Assembly: GCF_009792235.1 (NCBI RefSeq)
Contig: NZ_CP046974.1
Coordinates: 1-43,611, forward strand
Direction: 5' to 3'
Length of the DNA: 43,611 nt
Source of the DNA: Microcystis aeruginosa FD4
GTDB taxonomy: Bacteria; Cyanobacteriota; Cyanobacteriia; Cyanobacteriales; Microcystaceae
The translations under genes and the position numbers were made by a program. Numbering within the stretch: the stretch's first letter is position 1; each line of letters starts with the position of its first letter. Below the pieces are notes generated by a model, which saw only the letters and a program-made list of their open reading frames with translations, was not told the origin of the DNA and searched no databases. This document shows positions 8,477 through 16,640 of this stretch, in pieces.

Positions 8477-8833
8477 TACTGTTTCTTAAAACCTTTGCCT
8501 CTCGCTCTTGCTTGGGGTTTAAAACTAGGAGACCAAAACCGGATGCCATGCTCAACTGCTACACCATGTAACTTTTTGCTTCCTCTCAGATTAACTTATA
8601 TCAGCTCGTCCTGCTAGGCATGACATTCAGTCACCTCTGTCTGTTACGTTTTATACAAAACGACGTGCGATTACCCTGCAACAAGCGATCATGGATAACA
8701 ACTATATGATTGCTGTGCTGAGAGCCTTTTGTCAAGCCTAATTGAGATGCTCTTACCCTCGGGGAAAGATGCCCGCTACGAATAAAGAAAATGGCATAAA
8801 ATAGGAAAAAACTCACCCTCAGCGACCAAGGCG
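8477..8833. other. Non-coding leader before the coiled-coil FGE gene
   Basis: About 350 bp without a supported gene. A short open stretch ending at about 8742 (ITLQQAIMDNNYMIAVLRAF) could be a gene remnant but has no start or recognisable family. The promoter of the gene at 8834 presumably lies near the right end of this stretch (TAAAGAAAATGGCATAAAATAGG), although I do not see a clear -35. Confidence 0.3.
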
Positions 8834-10840
8834 ATGGCAGACGAAACAGCGAAAATTAAGCTTTATCGGAAAACCTATCAACTTCCCCGACTAAATCGCC
8901 CCGATTTATTAATTTTACAGGATCAGATTCAAGAAAGACAGCAACTGATTAAAACCGGAAAGCGGGTTCGCCATACATGGCTAGGATTGAGGAAAAAAGA
9001 AGAACCCCTCAATTTCGAGGAAACCTTTCAAGAATTAGAAAGATTAGTCGAGGATTATAACCAGTTAATCAGATTTCTCACCGACCATAAAGATGAATAC
9101 CGGCGGTTTTTCCTGTCACTAACCGAGGAAATCAAGGAGGCAGTGGCGGTTAAATGCCAGAAATTGGCAGAAACAGAGCGAAAACGCCAATCTCTAGAGA
9201 ATAGCATCGGCTCGGCCGAACTGCGAGATACCCTGAGACTACAGAAACAGCAGATTTTCCGCACCGTCATCCTTGTTGGCCGTGCCAGCTTGCTTATGCT
9301 CAAGAAAATCGACCTAATCAGCGAAAGCATCCAGAAATTAGCCGAAGATCAGGATACACAAAAACAGGTTTTCTCGAAAATGATCGGCGAGTTGAACGGG
9401 TACAAACAAGTGTATCAGTTGCAGATCGAGTTAGATAATCTGGAACAAGAAGCGATCGAAATGGCCAAAGTAGCCATTAATCTAGAACAATACCTAAAAC
9501 CAATTATCGGACAGTTTCAGGGTTTGATCGATCGAGTAGTGACCATTGACGGGGAACTGTCCCGCAGTGTCAGCGAAGTGGAATCCCTCGTCCAGAACAT
9601 TCTCAGTTCCGAATCGGCCGTATCTTTCCGCAAAAACGAGAATCTATCGGCTAGTTTGCTCAATTTTCTCGTCACCAGCGAAGAAAAGCGCGGCCGTTTA
9701 GCGATCGCACTAGAGCGAGCCGAACAGGAAGGATGGCAATGGACAGAAGCGGAAATCCCCGACGAGGAAATCGAACTGGAAACCGCCATTCAACGCATCA
9801 ACAATCATGTAATCGAGAGAGTCGGGGACTTTAGCACCTCCGTCGTCGGTGACTCTCCCATTCCTCCCCAAACTCAACCAGAGACAGCGCTAGGCAATAA
9901 AACTTCATTTACCGAAAAACTACCCAATCGGCAGTCAGGGGGGAATAGGTCATCCACCCCTGAACCTTCTCAAGAAAGTGGATTCAAGGCATTTAACTTC
10001 GAGATCGTGGAAGTAAATGCAAAGGGCGAGCAAATCAAAAAAGAGTGGAAACAGTCCCAATATTTCGGCGAAGATTTGGGCAAAGACATAACCCTAGAAA
10101 TGGTCGCCATACCGGGGGGAATATTCACGATGGGTTCACCAGCAGGAGAAGGACATGATAGTGAGAAACCCCAACATCAGGTTACTCTTCCCTCTTTCTA
10201 CATGGGTAAATATCCCATCACCCAAGCGCAGTGGAAAGCGATCGCGTCCCGTACCGATTTAAAAGTTAAACAAGACCTTGAACCCAAACCAGCCTATTTT
10301 AAAGACCGTCCCGAAAGCGATCGCCGTCCCGTGGAAAAAGTCAACTGGTACGATGCGATCGAGTTCTGCGCGAGATTATCCAAGTTGACGGGAAGGGAAT
10401 ACCGGCTACCGAGCGAAGCGGAATGGGAATATGCCTGTAGAGCGGGGACAACAACCGCCTTTCACTTTGGGGAAACTATCACGGGAGATTTAGCTAATTA
10501 TAATGCTACTAAAACTTATGCAGATGAACCCAAAGGAGAATACCGAGAAGAAACGACTCCCGTAGGACAATTTCCGTCTAATGCCTTTGGGCTGTATGAT
10601 ATGCACGGGAACGTATGGGAATGGTGCGCTGATGATTGGCATGATAATTATGAGGGTGCGCCAAGGGATGGAAGTGCTTGGACAAAAAATGGGAATGATA
10701 ATTGTTCTCCTCTGCGGGGCGGTTCTTGGTGCATCTATCCATTTTACTGCCGTTCCGCTTACCGCATCAACAAAAACCGCCGCGACATCAACATCAGCGT
10801 CGGTTTTCGGGTGGTGTGCGGTGCTGGGAGGACTCTGTAA
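8834..10840 (+). CDS. Coiled-coil protein with C-terminal FGE-sulfatase domain and DGR-type variable end
   Basis: 668 residues. Residues 1 to about 320 are predicted helical/coiled coil, rich in E, K, Q and L, with no family recognised. A proline-rich linker follows. From about residue 415 comes an FGE-sulfatase (C-type-lectin-like) domain: LEMVAIPGGIFTMGSP, MGKYPITQAQWKAIA, YRLPSEAEWEYACRAGT, FGLYDMHGNVWEWCADDW, RGGSW, GFRVVC. In this DGR-linked branch the fold serves as a ligand-binding scaffold, not a formylglycine enzyme. The last 43 residues have the DGR variable-region layout, with Ile, Tyr, Phe, Lys and Ser at positions that are Asn in template repeats. An Avd gene follows directly. 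It is probably a diversified recognition protein; partners are unknown. Confidence 0.85.
   Translation: MADETAKIKLYRKTYQLPRLNRPDLLILQDQIQERQQLIKTGKRVRHTWLGLRKKEEPLNFEETFQELERLVEDYNQLIRFLTDHKDEYRRFFLSLTEEIKEAVAVKCQKLAETERKRQSLENSIGSAELRDTLRLQKQQIFRTVILVGRASLLMLKKIDLISESIQKLAEDQDTQKQVFSKMIGELNGYKQVYQLQIELDNLEQEAIEMAKVAINLEQYLKPIIGQFQGLIDRVVTIDGELSRSVSEVESLVQNILSSESAVSFRKNENLSASLLNFLVTSEEKRGRLAIALERAEQEGWQWTEAEIPDEEIELETAIQRINNHVIERVGDFSTSVVGDSPIPPQTQPETALGNKTSFTEKLPNRQSGGNRSSTPEPSQESGFKAFNFEIVEVNAKGEQIKKEWKQSQYFGEDLGKDITLEMVAIPGGIFTMGSPAGEGHDSEKPQHQVTLPSFYMGKYPITQAQWKAIASRTDLKVKQDLEPKPAYFKDRPESDRRPVEKVNWYDAIEFCARLSKLTGREYRLPSEAEWEYACRAGTTTAFHFGETITGDLANYNATKTYADEPKGEYREETTPVGQFPSNAFGLYDMHGNVWEWCADDWHDNYEGAPRDGSAWTKNGNDNCSPLRGGSWCIYPFYCRSAYRINKNRRDINISVGFRVVCGAGRTL
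10712..10837 (+). other. DGR-like variable region VR1, diverged from the resident template
   Basis: Encodes RGGSWCIYPFYCRSAYRI followed by NKNRRDINISVGFRVVC, parallel to the template translation RGGSWGNNPNNCRSAIRN onward. Unlike the other two variable regions, it differs from the resident template at many non-adenine bases (for example TTCTTGG against TTCCTGG, CCA against CCT) and is one codon shorter near its end. It is therefore an orphan of this template. Confidence 0.7.
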
Positions 10841-10956
10841 CCCTTTTTCTCTTTTTTCCCTTTTTACCCTTATTCCCTATTTTTTCTCTTTTCTTTTCTT
10901 TCCCGCCCTTAGGCGGGTCGATTTTTTGCGGAAAATTGGGGTTAATGTTAAATTTT

Positions 10957-11319
10957 ATGAAGGCAATGAAAGAGTTATCGGTGATTCAAAAGTGTTATGA
11001 TTTGGTGAAGTGGTACGTTCCGATTATAGAGCGTTTTCCTAGGGTTCACAAGTTCACGATAGGGGACAGGGTAATCAACCAACTTTATAACATATTAGAG
11101 AATTTAATCAGGGCTAAATTTGCCAAAAGTAAGCTTGCCAAACTTGAATATATCAACACCGAGTTAGCCGTTCTCAGACATCAGACCCGACTTTTATTAG
11201 ATTTTAAGTTGATCGATCTGAAACGCTATGAATACGTCAGTCAGTTAATCGATGAATTGGGAGGAGAATTAGGTAACTGGATTAAAACCCAACGTGAACG
11301 AGAAGCAAAACCAGATTAA
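10957..11319 (+). CDS. avd: DGR accessory variability determinant (Avd), copy 1
   Basis: About 120 residues beginning MKAMKELSVIQKCYDLVKWYVP. In-frame ATGs at 10945, 10957 and 10966 are all possible; family members usually begin at MKEL. It is all helical, with the signature text ERFPR.HKFTIGDRVINQLYNILENLIRA and LRHQTRLLLDFKLIDLKRYEYVSQLIDELG. Avd forms a barrel-like pentamer of four-helix bundles that binds the reverse transcriptase and template RNA and is needed for mutagenic cDNA synthesis. It lies 116 bp behind VR1, a normal DGR position, but no reverse transcriptase is adjacent. Confidence 0.88.
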   Translation: MKAMKELSVIQKCYDLVKWYVPIIERFPRVHKFTIGDRVINQLYNILENLIRAKFAKSKLAKLEYINTELAVLRHQTRLLLDFKLIDLKRYEYVSQLIDELGGELGNWIKTQREREAKPD

Positions 11320-11321
11320 TT

Positions 11322-12911
11322 GTAACCGTTCAGGGGGGGTACGAAATCTGGTAATCTGAGAGACATGGATGAGAAGCAGCTACTAGAGATGTCAGGAATA
11401 GACGCAGAGGATTGGGAGCAGACCCCAGCCAGCGTCAGACGGCTAGTAGTGCAGTTAGGCTTGAAGATAGAGCAACTAGAGCAACACCTCAAAGAATTAC
11501 AAGACTCAAAAGAGGGGCTAGAAGAGAAAGTCAATCGAAACTCACAGAACTCCCATAGCTCTCCTGCCTCAGACTCTCCCAACGTCGAGAAGACCAAGAA
11601 AAAAAAACCAACAGGAAAAAAGCGAGGGGGGCAACCCGGACACCCAGGTCATAGTCGTTCCCTGTATCCAGTGGAAGCGTGTGATAGCGTCACCAACCAC
11701 TATCCTAAAACTTGCCCCTGTTGTGGCGAACCCCTACAAGGAGTTGACCCCAGCCCCTACCGCCATCAAGTAGTAGAAATTCCCCCGATTAAGCTCCAAA
11801 TCGCGGAGCATCGCCTACACCAACTAACTTGCACTCGCTGCGGCCAGACAAGCAGAGCCACTCTACCAGAAGAGGTAGAAGCCAGTGGCTACGGCGAAAC
11901 AGTGGTAGCCATCGTCTCAGTGCTGAGCGGGATGTACCGTCATTCAGTAAGGATGGTGGTTTCGGCGATGTCGGACTTGTTTGGGGTGAAAATCTCTCTG
12001 GGGACAGTCAATCGTCTGAGAAAAGAAGCCAGTGAGGCGGTCTCAGCCTCAGTAGAGGAGGTCAAAGCCTAAATTCAAGCTGCGCCGATAGTGGGAGCCG
12101 ATGAGACAGGTTTCGGACAAGGAAATGCCGATGGGGAAAATCCTCAGTCCAAGAGAGCCTGGTTGTGGGTGGCCGTCACTCCCTTGGTCAGCTTCTTTTG
12201 TGTGGAGTTGTCGCGCTCGACGGCGGCGGCTCAAGGGTTATTGGGAGAGAACTTCGAGGGGATTCTCAACAGCGATCGCTATAAGGCCTACAATTGGGTC
12301 GATGTTGACCGAAGACAACTGTGTTGGGCACATCTCAAGCGAGAGTTCACCAAAATCTCTGAACGCAGTGGAGTCTCCCGTCAACTAGGACGAGATTTGC
12401 TCGCCCAACAGAAAAAGTTGTTTCGCCTCTGGCATCGAGTCCGAGATGGGACTTTGAGCCGGACTCAGTTTCAGTCATTAGTGTCGCCAATTCGAGAACG
12501 AGTCAGAAGTTTACTCTCTTCAGGAGCGGATTATCAGATTGGCTCCAGGGAGAAGACTCCTTTGGCTAAAACCGTTCGCACCTGCCGGCAACTGCTGAAG
12601 GTGGAGTCCGCCCTATGGCTGTTCGTCACGGTGGAGGGGTTAGAGCCAACGAACAATGCGGCTGAGAGAGCCATTCGCCAGGCTGTCCTCTGGCGAATGG
12701 CTCTCAAAGTGAGGCGGGTAGTATTTTTGTGGCGCGGATGCTGACGGTAGTCACCAGTCTGCGTTCTCAGAACCGCAATGTCTTGGAATTCATGACCGAC
12801 GCTGTTCGAGCCTCTAGGAAAGGTAGTGCTTCTCCTTCTCTGCTACCCCAGGAGAGTACTTCTACAGGGTCAATACCACTGGCTGCTTGACACCCCCCCC
12901 TGAACGGTTAC
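11322..12911 (+). mobile_element. IS66-like element, degraded
   Basis: Ends GTAACCGTTCAGGGGGG (from 11322) and CCCCCCTGAACGGTTAC (to 12911) are near-perfect inverted repeats and start with GTAA as in IS66. No 8-bp duplication is visible; the right flank is a CAGTTAT tandem repeat that may have replaced it. Only the tnpC-type gene is present, and it is broken. Confidence 0.85.
11365..12890 (+). pseudogene. IS66 transposase (TnpC-like), broken by a stop and a frameshift
   Basis: The first part (11365-12072) has an N-terminal coiled coil, a zinc-finger-like CPCCGEPL...CTRCG region and the start of the DDE domain. An in-frame TAA at 12070-12072 sits where relatives have an aromatic residue (KAY-IQAAPIVGADETG). 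The same frame continues with ADETG (first Asp), NSDRYKAYNW (second Asp) and TNNAAERAIR (Glu). At about 12675-12710 the native sequence is replaced by an exact inverted copy of upstream bases, which shifts the frame. The true C-terminus (SIFVARMLTVVTSLRSQN...) follows in another frame to 12890. The element cannot make its own transposase. Confidence 0.85.
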
Positions 12912-12991
12912 CAGTTATCAGTTATCAGTTATCAGTTATCAGTTATCAGTTATCAGTTATCAGTTATCAGTTATCAGTTATCAGTTATCAG
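12912..12991 (+). repeat. Heptamer tandem repeat, about 11 copies of CAGTTAT
   Basis: Perfect (CAGTTAT)n directly after the IS66 right end. Short tandemly repeated heptamers are known in cyanobacteria. Its position at the IS end, and the lack of an IS66 target duplication, suggest slippage expansion or repair at the insertion edge. Confidence 0.95.
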
Positions 12992-13003
12992 ATGTGAGTT
13001 ATA

Positions 13004-13949
13004 GTTATTTCAAATAAGAACGAGACACTAGGCGACACAATAAGTACGAATAATTTCATCAAGGGGTGTCCCCACAGGAGCATACATTCTGGCTCTCTTT
13101 AATGCACTAAAATCATGTTCGATATCATTTAAATCAGGAGAGTATTTTGGCAAAAACACTACCTGATGACCTGCTTCCTCTACCAGTTGTCTAATCACTG
13201 TCTTCCGATGAATTGGTGCATTATCCATAATTAATACTGATGTTATGGCTAGAGAGGGCAATAAATATAAAGATAACCACCCTTCAAAACCTTCGGCATT
13301 CAGGCTTCTTGTAAATACCATCGGGGCAATAAAGTCTTTTTTTCCCTTTCTTCTCCCGGCCACAAGGTTCTCTCTTTTTCCTCGTTTTCCTTGTCTATCT
13401 CCCAAGACTTTCTTACCTTTTTTTGACCAGGCATAAAGGCAGGCTTGAAATTCTTCAAACCCTGACTCATCAATGAATACAAGGCTTTCACTTCCATATG
13501 TTTTAATCAATTCTCTCAGCACTCTGTAGTATTTCATTCTTTCTTCTCGGTTTCTTTCTCTATAACGAAGTTCCTTCTTTTTTCTGGTAATTTTCATTTT
13601 TTTTAAGGCATAGCAAATGGCACTTGGTCTCACTCCAAACTTCTCGGCTCTGTCTCTTAATCTTGCCTCGGGATTTTCTTGGACATCTTTTGACAGTGCT
13701 TTCCAGTCCAGCTTTCTCTGACGGTGTTTTACCTTTGTTGCTTCCAGTTTTTCCCTACCTAGCCATCTATATATCGTCGCTCTTCCTATATTAAATAGAG
13801 CGGCGGCTTTGGTTATGCTTCCCCCATTCTCTACATAATCGATTACTTTTTTTCTCAAGTCTAGGCTATAAGACATTTTTCTATATGGGTTGCTCGTTTC
13901 TCTTTATTTTACCTTATTTTTCCCTCGTCTCACACTTATTTGAAATGAC
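13004..13949 (-). mobile_element. IS630/ISY100-like element, copy 1
   Basis: 946 bp, ends GTTATTTCAAATAAG and CTTATTTGAAATGAC, flanked by TA (13002-13003, 13950-13951). A copy of the same length and protein in the same orientation is at 41823-42768. The right-hand flank is the 3' part of a small gene. Confidence 0.9.
13028..13876 (-). CDS. IS630-family transposase
   Basis: 282 residues. The N-terminal paired-type HTH region (MSYSLDLRKKVIDYVENGGSITKAAALFNIGRATIYRWL; quoted in parts as MSYSLDLRKKV and SITKAAALFNIGRATIY) is followed by the catalytic domain: VFIDESGFE, LIMDNAPIHR and LPKYSPDLNDIEHDFSALK. These are the DDE residues of Tc1/mariner-type IS630 enzymes. It is an intact single frame, and its neighbours show no functional link. 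Confidence 0.9.
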   Translation of the reverse strand: MSYSLDLRKKVIDYVENGGSITKAAALFNIGRATIYRWLGREKLEATKVKHRQRKLDWKALSKDVQENPEARLRDRAEKFGVRPSAICYALKKMKITRKKKELRYRERNREERMKYYRVLRELIKTYGSESLVFIDESGFEEFQACLYAWSKKGKKVLGDRQGKRGKRENLVAGRRKGKKDFIAPMVFTRSLNAEGFEGWLSLYLLPSLAITSVLIMDNAPIHRKTVIRQLVEEAGHQVVFLPKYSPDLNDIEHDFSALKRARMYAPVGTPLDEIIRTYCVA

Positions 13950-14117
13950 TATAAAGTTACTTATATTCCCACTGGAGAAAAAGGAATTGTTAAAAAAATC
14001 TCTGAAAACTCAACACGAGTATTCGTTGTTTTCGGCTCTGGAATCACATTAGAAAACTACGAAAATTATACCGCTCAATCTACAAAATTATCAGACATTA
14101 AAAAAGGATGGGAATAA
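13950..14117 (+). pseudogene. 3' remnant of a small gene cut by IS630
   Basis: A 55-residue open frame without a start begins at the IS edge (YKVTYIPTGEKGIVKKISEN) and ends WE-stop at 14117. The GEKGIVKKI...RVFVVF text has the look of a KOW-like beta fold, seen also in the fragments at 25246-25625 and 41763-41822. The 5' part is missing: upstream of the IS there is only tandem repeat. Function unknown. Confidence 0.5.
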
Positions 14118-14320
14118 TTAAATAAAAATAAATCTTGTGCAGGTAGTAAACTATTTTTTCCCAGTTCGGCGATGGTCAATCCTGCGACTATCGCTTTTTT
14201 TGACCGAGGGAAACGATCGCCAGTAATTTTCAGACGAAGCTCGGTTGAGAAACGACGAATAAAAAAATAAGAAAACAGAAAAAGGTCGAGTGCGGTCGAA
14301 AACCAACGGGAGTTAACACC
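14118..14320. other. Intergenic leader of the pseudopilin gene
   Basis: No gene seen. The stretch contains GCGATGG/CGATCGCC-like HIP-related sites and A-rich text. The pseudopilin ATG follows a weak GGGAG ribosome site. Confidence 0.3.
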
Positions 14321-14842
14321 ATGCGTCAATCCGGCCACACCCTTATCGAAATGCTCGTCACCTTAACCCTAATCGCTGTCCTGCTGCTGATCGGTTTTTC
14401 TATACTTTCGAGATTAATAGCAGAACTACGCCTAGATATGGCCACCTTTGAACTTTCCCAACATTGGAAGTTTACCCGCTTCGATGCTATGGGAAGTGGA
14501 ACCACCCCCACCGCCCTCTGCATGAAAGACGACGGACGGATCGAGGTGGCCAAGATAGCCGGCGACGATTGCGAGACGGTCAGCGAATGGCAGTCTCTGA
14601 CGGACGGGGTGGACATCGACACCGCTAATTCGACCCTGAGAAGAGTTAGCGGTGTCGGGGGAAACAACGGCACGATCTACCGGGTTAGTTGGGCAGACAC
14701 GAGAGGCGGTCTGGGCGGTTCTTGGGGACAGTTAGGCCGACTGACACTGACCGCCCAGGGAACAAACGCCAAACGCTGTCTATTTTTATTCCGTGTCGAT
14801 GGTTCATGGGATATCCGCGAAGACAACCGATGCCAGAGATGA
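14321..14842 (+). CDS. Type IV pseudopilin (GspH/FimT-like)
   Basis: 173 residues with a classic prepilin start: short basic leader MRQSG, cleavage after Gly, then HTLIEMLVTLTLIAVLLLIGF, with Glu at mature position 5 and a 20-residue hydrophobic helix. The globular remainder includes ALCMKDDG...CETVSEWQSL and a C-terminal pair of cysteines (KRCLFLF...NRCQR). GspH/FimT proteins are minor pilins at the tip of type IV pili, and some bind DNA during natural uptake. No peptidase, ATPase or major pilin is nearby, so it would rely on chromosomal pilus machinery. A small hypothetical gene follows. Confidence 0.8.
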   Translation: MRQSGHTLIEMLVTLTLIAVLLLIGFSILSRLIAELRLDMATFELSQHWKFTRFDAMGSGTTPTALCMKDDGRIEVAKIAGDDCETVSEWQSLTDGVDIDTANSTLRRVSGVGGNNGTIYRVSWADTRGGLGGSWGQLGRLTLTAQGTNAKRCLFLFRVDGSWDIREDNRCQR

Positions 14843-14909
14843 AAAAGAAAAAAAAAGACGGGAGAAAAGGCTAACGCCATCGGGTGCAAATCATTCGAGG
14901 AAGACAACG

Positions 14910-15173
14910 ATGACAGAACAAACTTTATTGGCCGACCTCTCCCGGCAATTCCCCCAGCTTCCCAACCTCGACCTCACCCTACTAACACGAACCCTCTTTC
15001 CTCTATCCCCAGTCGAACTCTACACCCTCAGACTCGCTCACGGCGATAACGCTATCATGAAGGCCGCCATTGATAGCACCATTCGGCAACGGCAAGAAGA
15101 GAAGGAAATCGCCGCCCTCGAACGACAACACGAAATCTATGACGAGTATCGTCACTGCTGCGGCGGTTGGTAA
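14910..15173 (+). CDS. Small hypothetical protein
   Basis: 87 residues from ATG 14910, which has GAGGAAG eight bases upstream; a longer frame from 14793 overlaps the pseudopilin and is unlikely. No family recognised. The first part is rich in Leu and Pro (LSRQFPQLPNLDLTLL), the second a charged helix (RQRQEEKEIAALERQHEIYDEY) ending in CCGGW. It may be cotranscribed with the pseudopilin. Confidence 0.6.
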   Translation: MTEQTLLADLSRQFPQLPNLDLTLLTRTLFPLSPVELYTLRLAHGDNAIMKAAIDSTIRQRQEEKEIAALERQHEIYDEYRHCCGGW

Positions 15174-15266
15174 ACTTTATTCGGTGGGGACATTCCCCGC
15201 CAGATAGCCACATAATCAAAATGTTAATCAACGTATTATCTAGTTCCAGTACAAATATGGTCAGAT

Positions 15267-15740
15267 ATGAGTTGCAATCAGTCAGATCGAGCGAATGCCC
15301 TGTATGAATCCGACTTCTACGGCTGGACAGAGCTACAAGCGAACGTTCTAGCCAACCGACAGGTAGAAGCACTGGACTGGCAAAACTTACGGGAGGAAAT
15401 CATTTCCTTGGGTAAACAAGAATATCGAGAACTGGTGAGCCGTCTGACCGTTTTGGTAGGACATCTTCTCAAATGGGAATATCAGCCAGATAAACGTTCT
15501 CGCAGCTGGTTTTTGACGATTAGAGAACAGAGACGAGCGATCAGACGGCATCTACAGGGCAATCCTAGTTTAAAATCCCGGATACCGACGGCTTTATCCG
15601 ATGCTTTCGAGGCCGGAGTCGATTTGGCTTTGCGAGACACGGATTTACCGATACGGACTTTTCCCTCTCACTGTCTTTTCACCTTCGAGGACATCATGGC
15701 CGACCATTTCCTCTGCGATACCAGTCAGGATTGGCCATGA
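15267..15740 (+). CDS. DUF29 family protein
   Basis: 157 residues. LYESDFYGWTELQANVLANRQ, DWQNLREEIISLGKQEYRELVSRL and HLLKWEYQPDKRSRSW are characteristic of DUF29, a helical family hugely expanded in cyanobacteria, often plasmid or island borne and of unknown function. Full length for the family. It converges on the SOUL fragment, with the stop codons two bases apart. Confidence 0.9.
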   Translation: MSCNQSDRANALYESDFYGWTELQANVLANRQVEALDWQNLREEIISLGKQEYRELVSRLTVLVGHLLKWEYQPDKRSRSWFLTIREQRRAIRRHLQGNPSLKSRIPTALSDAFEAGVDLALRDTDLPIRTFPSHCLFTFEDIMADHFLCDTSQDWP

Positions 15741-15742
15741 GT

Positions 15743-16135
15743 TCAATGATTCGACGATACCGCCTCGACGGGTATTTGAATTTCACTCCGTTTCAGGGGA
15801 TCGGGAACGTAGGGACCATCATAGAAAAAGCGACGGGGGGAACTGATCGCCCGGTAGCTCGGATGTTCGGCCAGCCATTCTTTCAGTCGGGTCAATCCCT
15901 GTTGGTAACTGTCAAAATCGTAACCTCCCTGTAATCCCAAGCTCACCACCGTCATGGGTGGTACATCCTCAATCCGAATATTATCGGCCACCTCTTTCGG
16001 GTAAGTGTCGGTGTCGCGGTAGAGAAAGGAAACTTCGGCCTCTCCCGATGTCGCTCCCGTGTCTGCGGGGTAACGGGTTTCGACGGGCGCGGTCATCGAT
16101 ATCTCGTTGGAACTGATGTGTTGGTACAGGGGATA
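15743..16135 (-). pseudogene. SOUL-type heme-binding protein, N-terminally truncated
   Basis: The frame is open from the MITE edge at 16135, with an internal ATG at 16096. RYPADTG...VSFLYRDTDTYP, RIEDVPPMTVVSLGLQGGYD and RFFYDGPYVPDPLKR match the C-terminal two thirds of SOUL proteins. Full-length relatives are about 190-220 residues, often with a signal peptide. The 5' end is missing: the MITE at 16138-16224 lies there, and beyond it is an unrelated toxin-antitoxin locus. A deletion must therefore have joined the two. Confidence 0.75.
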
Positions 16136-16137
16136 TA

Positions 16138-16224
16138 GTCATTTCAGATAAGTCTGATACAGTCTAGACCGACAAAACCCTTATGAACTCTGGGATTGAT
16201 ATTCTCAATCTTAATTGAAATGAC
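16138..16224. mobile_element. 87-bp MITE derived from the IS630-like element
   Basis: Ends GTCATTTCAGATAAG and CTTAATTGAAATGAC match the ends of the 946-bp IS630 elements and are flanked by TA (16136-16137, 16225-16226). The interior is unrelated and non-coding. It could be mobilised in trans by the transposases at 13028 or 41847. Confidence 0.85.
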
Positions 16225-16226
16225 TA

Positions 16227-16269
16227 TAGATGCAACCAAAACCGACGTATCGAATAAAACTTTAATCAC
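16227..16269 (-). pseudogene. PIN toxin N-terminal stub (VapC-like)
   Basis: GTG at 16269-16267 overlaps the antitoxin stop and starts MIKVLFDTSVLVAS, the first strand and first Asp of a PIN-domain ribonuclease. It is cut by the MITE edge after 14 residues. The overlap is the usual antitoxin-toxin arrangement. Confidence 0.7.
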
Positions 16270-16550
16270 AACATTAGCTCATTCATTCTTTCTTGTCTAA
16301 GCTCCTCGATAAAAGCTTCAGGATTAACTAGCAATTGGCTGTCAACAACCAAAACATCATTCTCGTAATAAACCTTTGGCTCTTCCTTAATTGGATTTAA
16401 GACTAGCTTACCATCTTGAACTTCTACCTGAAATTGACTATCATATTCAATGCCTAGTTGTTCCAGCAAAGTTTCAGGAATTTGAATACATCTACTTCGA
16501 TCGAGCGTCACTAATTCCATGGCAATTATCTTGAATTCTTTTATCTTCAT
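16266..16550 (-). CDS. AbrB/MazE-type antitoxin
   Basis: 94 residues; a later ATG at 16520 (MELVTLDRSRCIQIP) is closer to the family start, but the GGAG at about 16565 favours 16550. VTLDRSRCIQIPETLLEQLGI is a swapped-hairpin AbrB DNA-binding fold, followed by an acidic toxin-binding tail (PEAFIEELRQERMNEL). It would neutralise and autoregulate with a PIN toxin, now only a 14-residue stub downstream. It is probably an orphan antitoxin. Confidence 0.75.
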   Translation of the reverse strand: MKIKEFKIIAMELVTLDRSRCIQIPETLLEQLGIEYDSQFQVEVQDGKLVLNPIKEEPKVYYENDVLVVDSQLLVNPEAFIEELRQERMNELML

Positions 16551-16610
16551 TATACCGCTATATTTCTCCTGTAGCTCTTAAAACCCCTAAAATAATTCGA
16601 CAAAAATCAG

Positions 16611-16640
16611 GAAAAGCCGTCGTAAAACGACGGGGTTTTA
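16611..16640. terminator. Bidirectional intrinsic terminator candidate
   Basis: The hairpin CCGTCGT-AAA-ACGACGG (16617-16633) is flanked by AAAAG on the left and GGTTTT on the right, so it could act on either strand. It lies between the antitoxin start and a PIN remnant. Confidence 0.55.

Noticed and set aside
8595..8742. Open stretch with ITLQQAIMDNNYMIAVLRAF as a gene
   Set aside because: No start codon in frame with a ribosome site and no recognised family.
10581..11000. Alternative frames over VR1 and the start of Avd
   Set aside because: They overlap the FGE and Avd genes, which have clear family features.
12912..12991. Heptamer tract as iterons
   Set aside because: Perfect 7-bp tandem units without spacing fit slippage at an IS edge better than protein sites.
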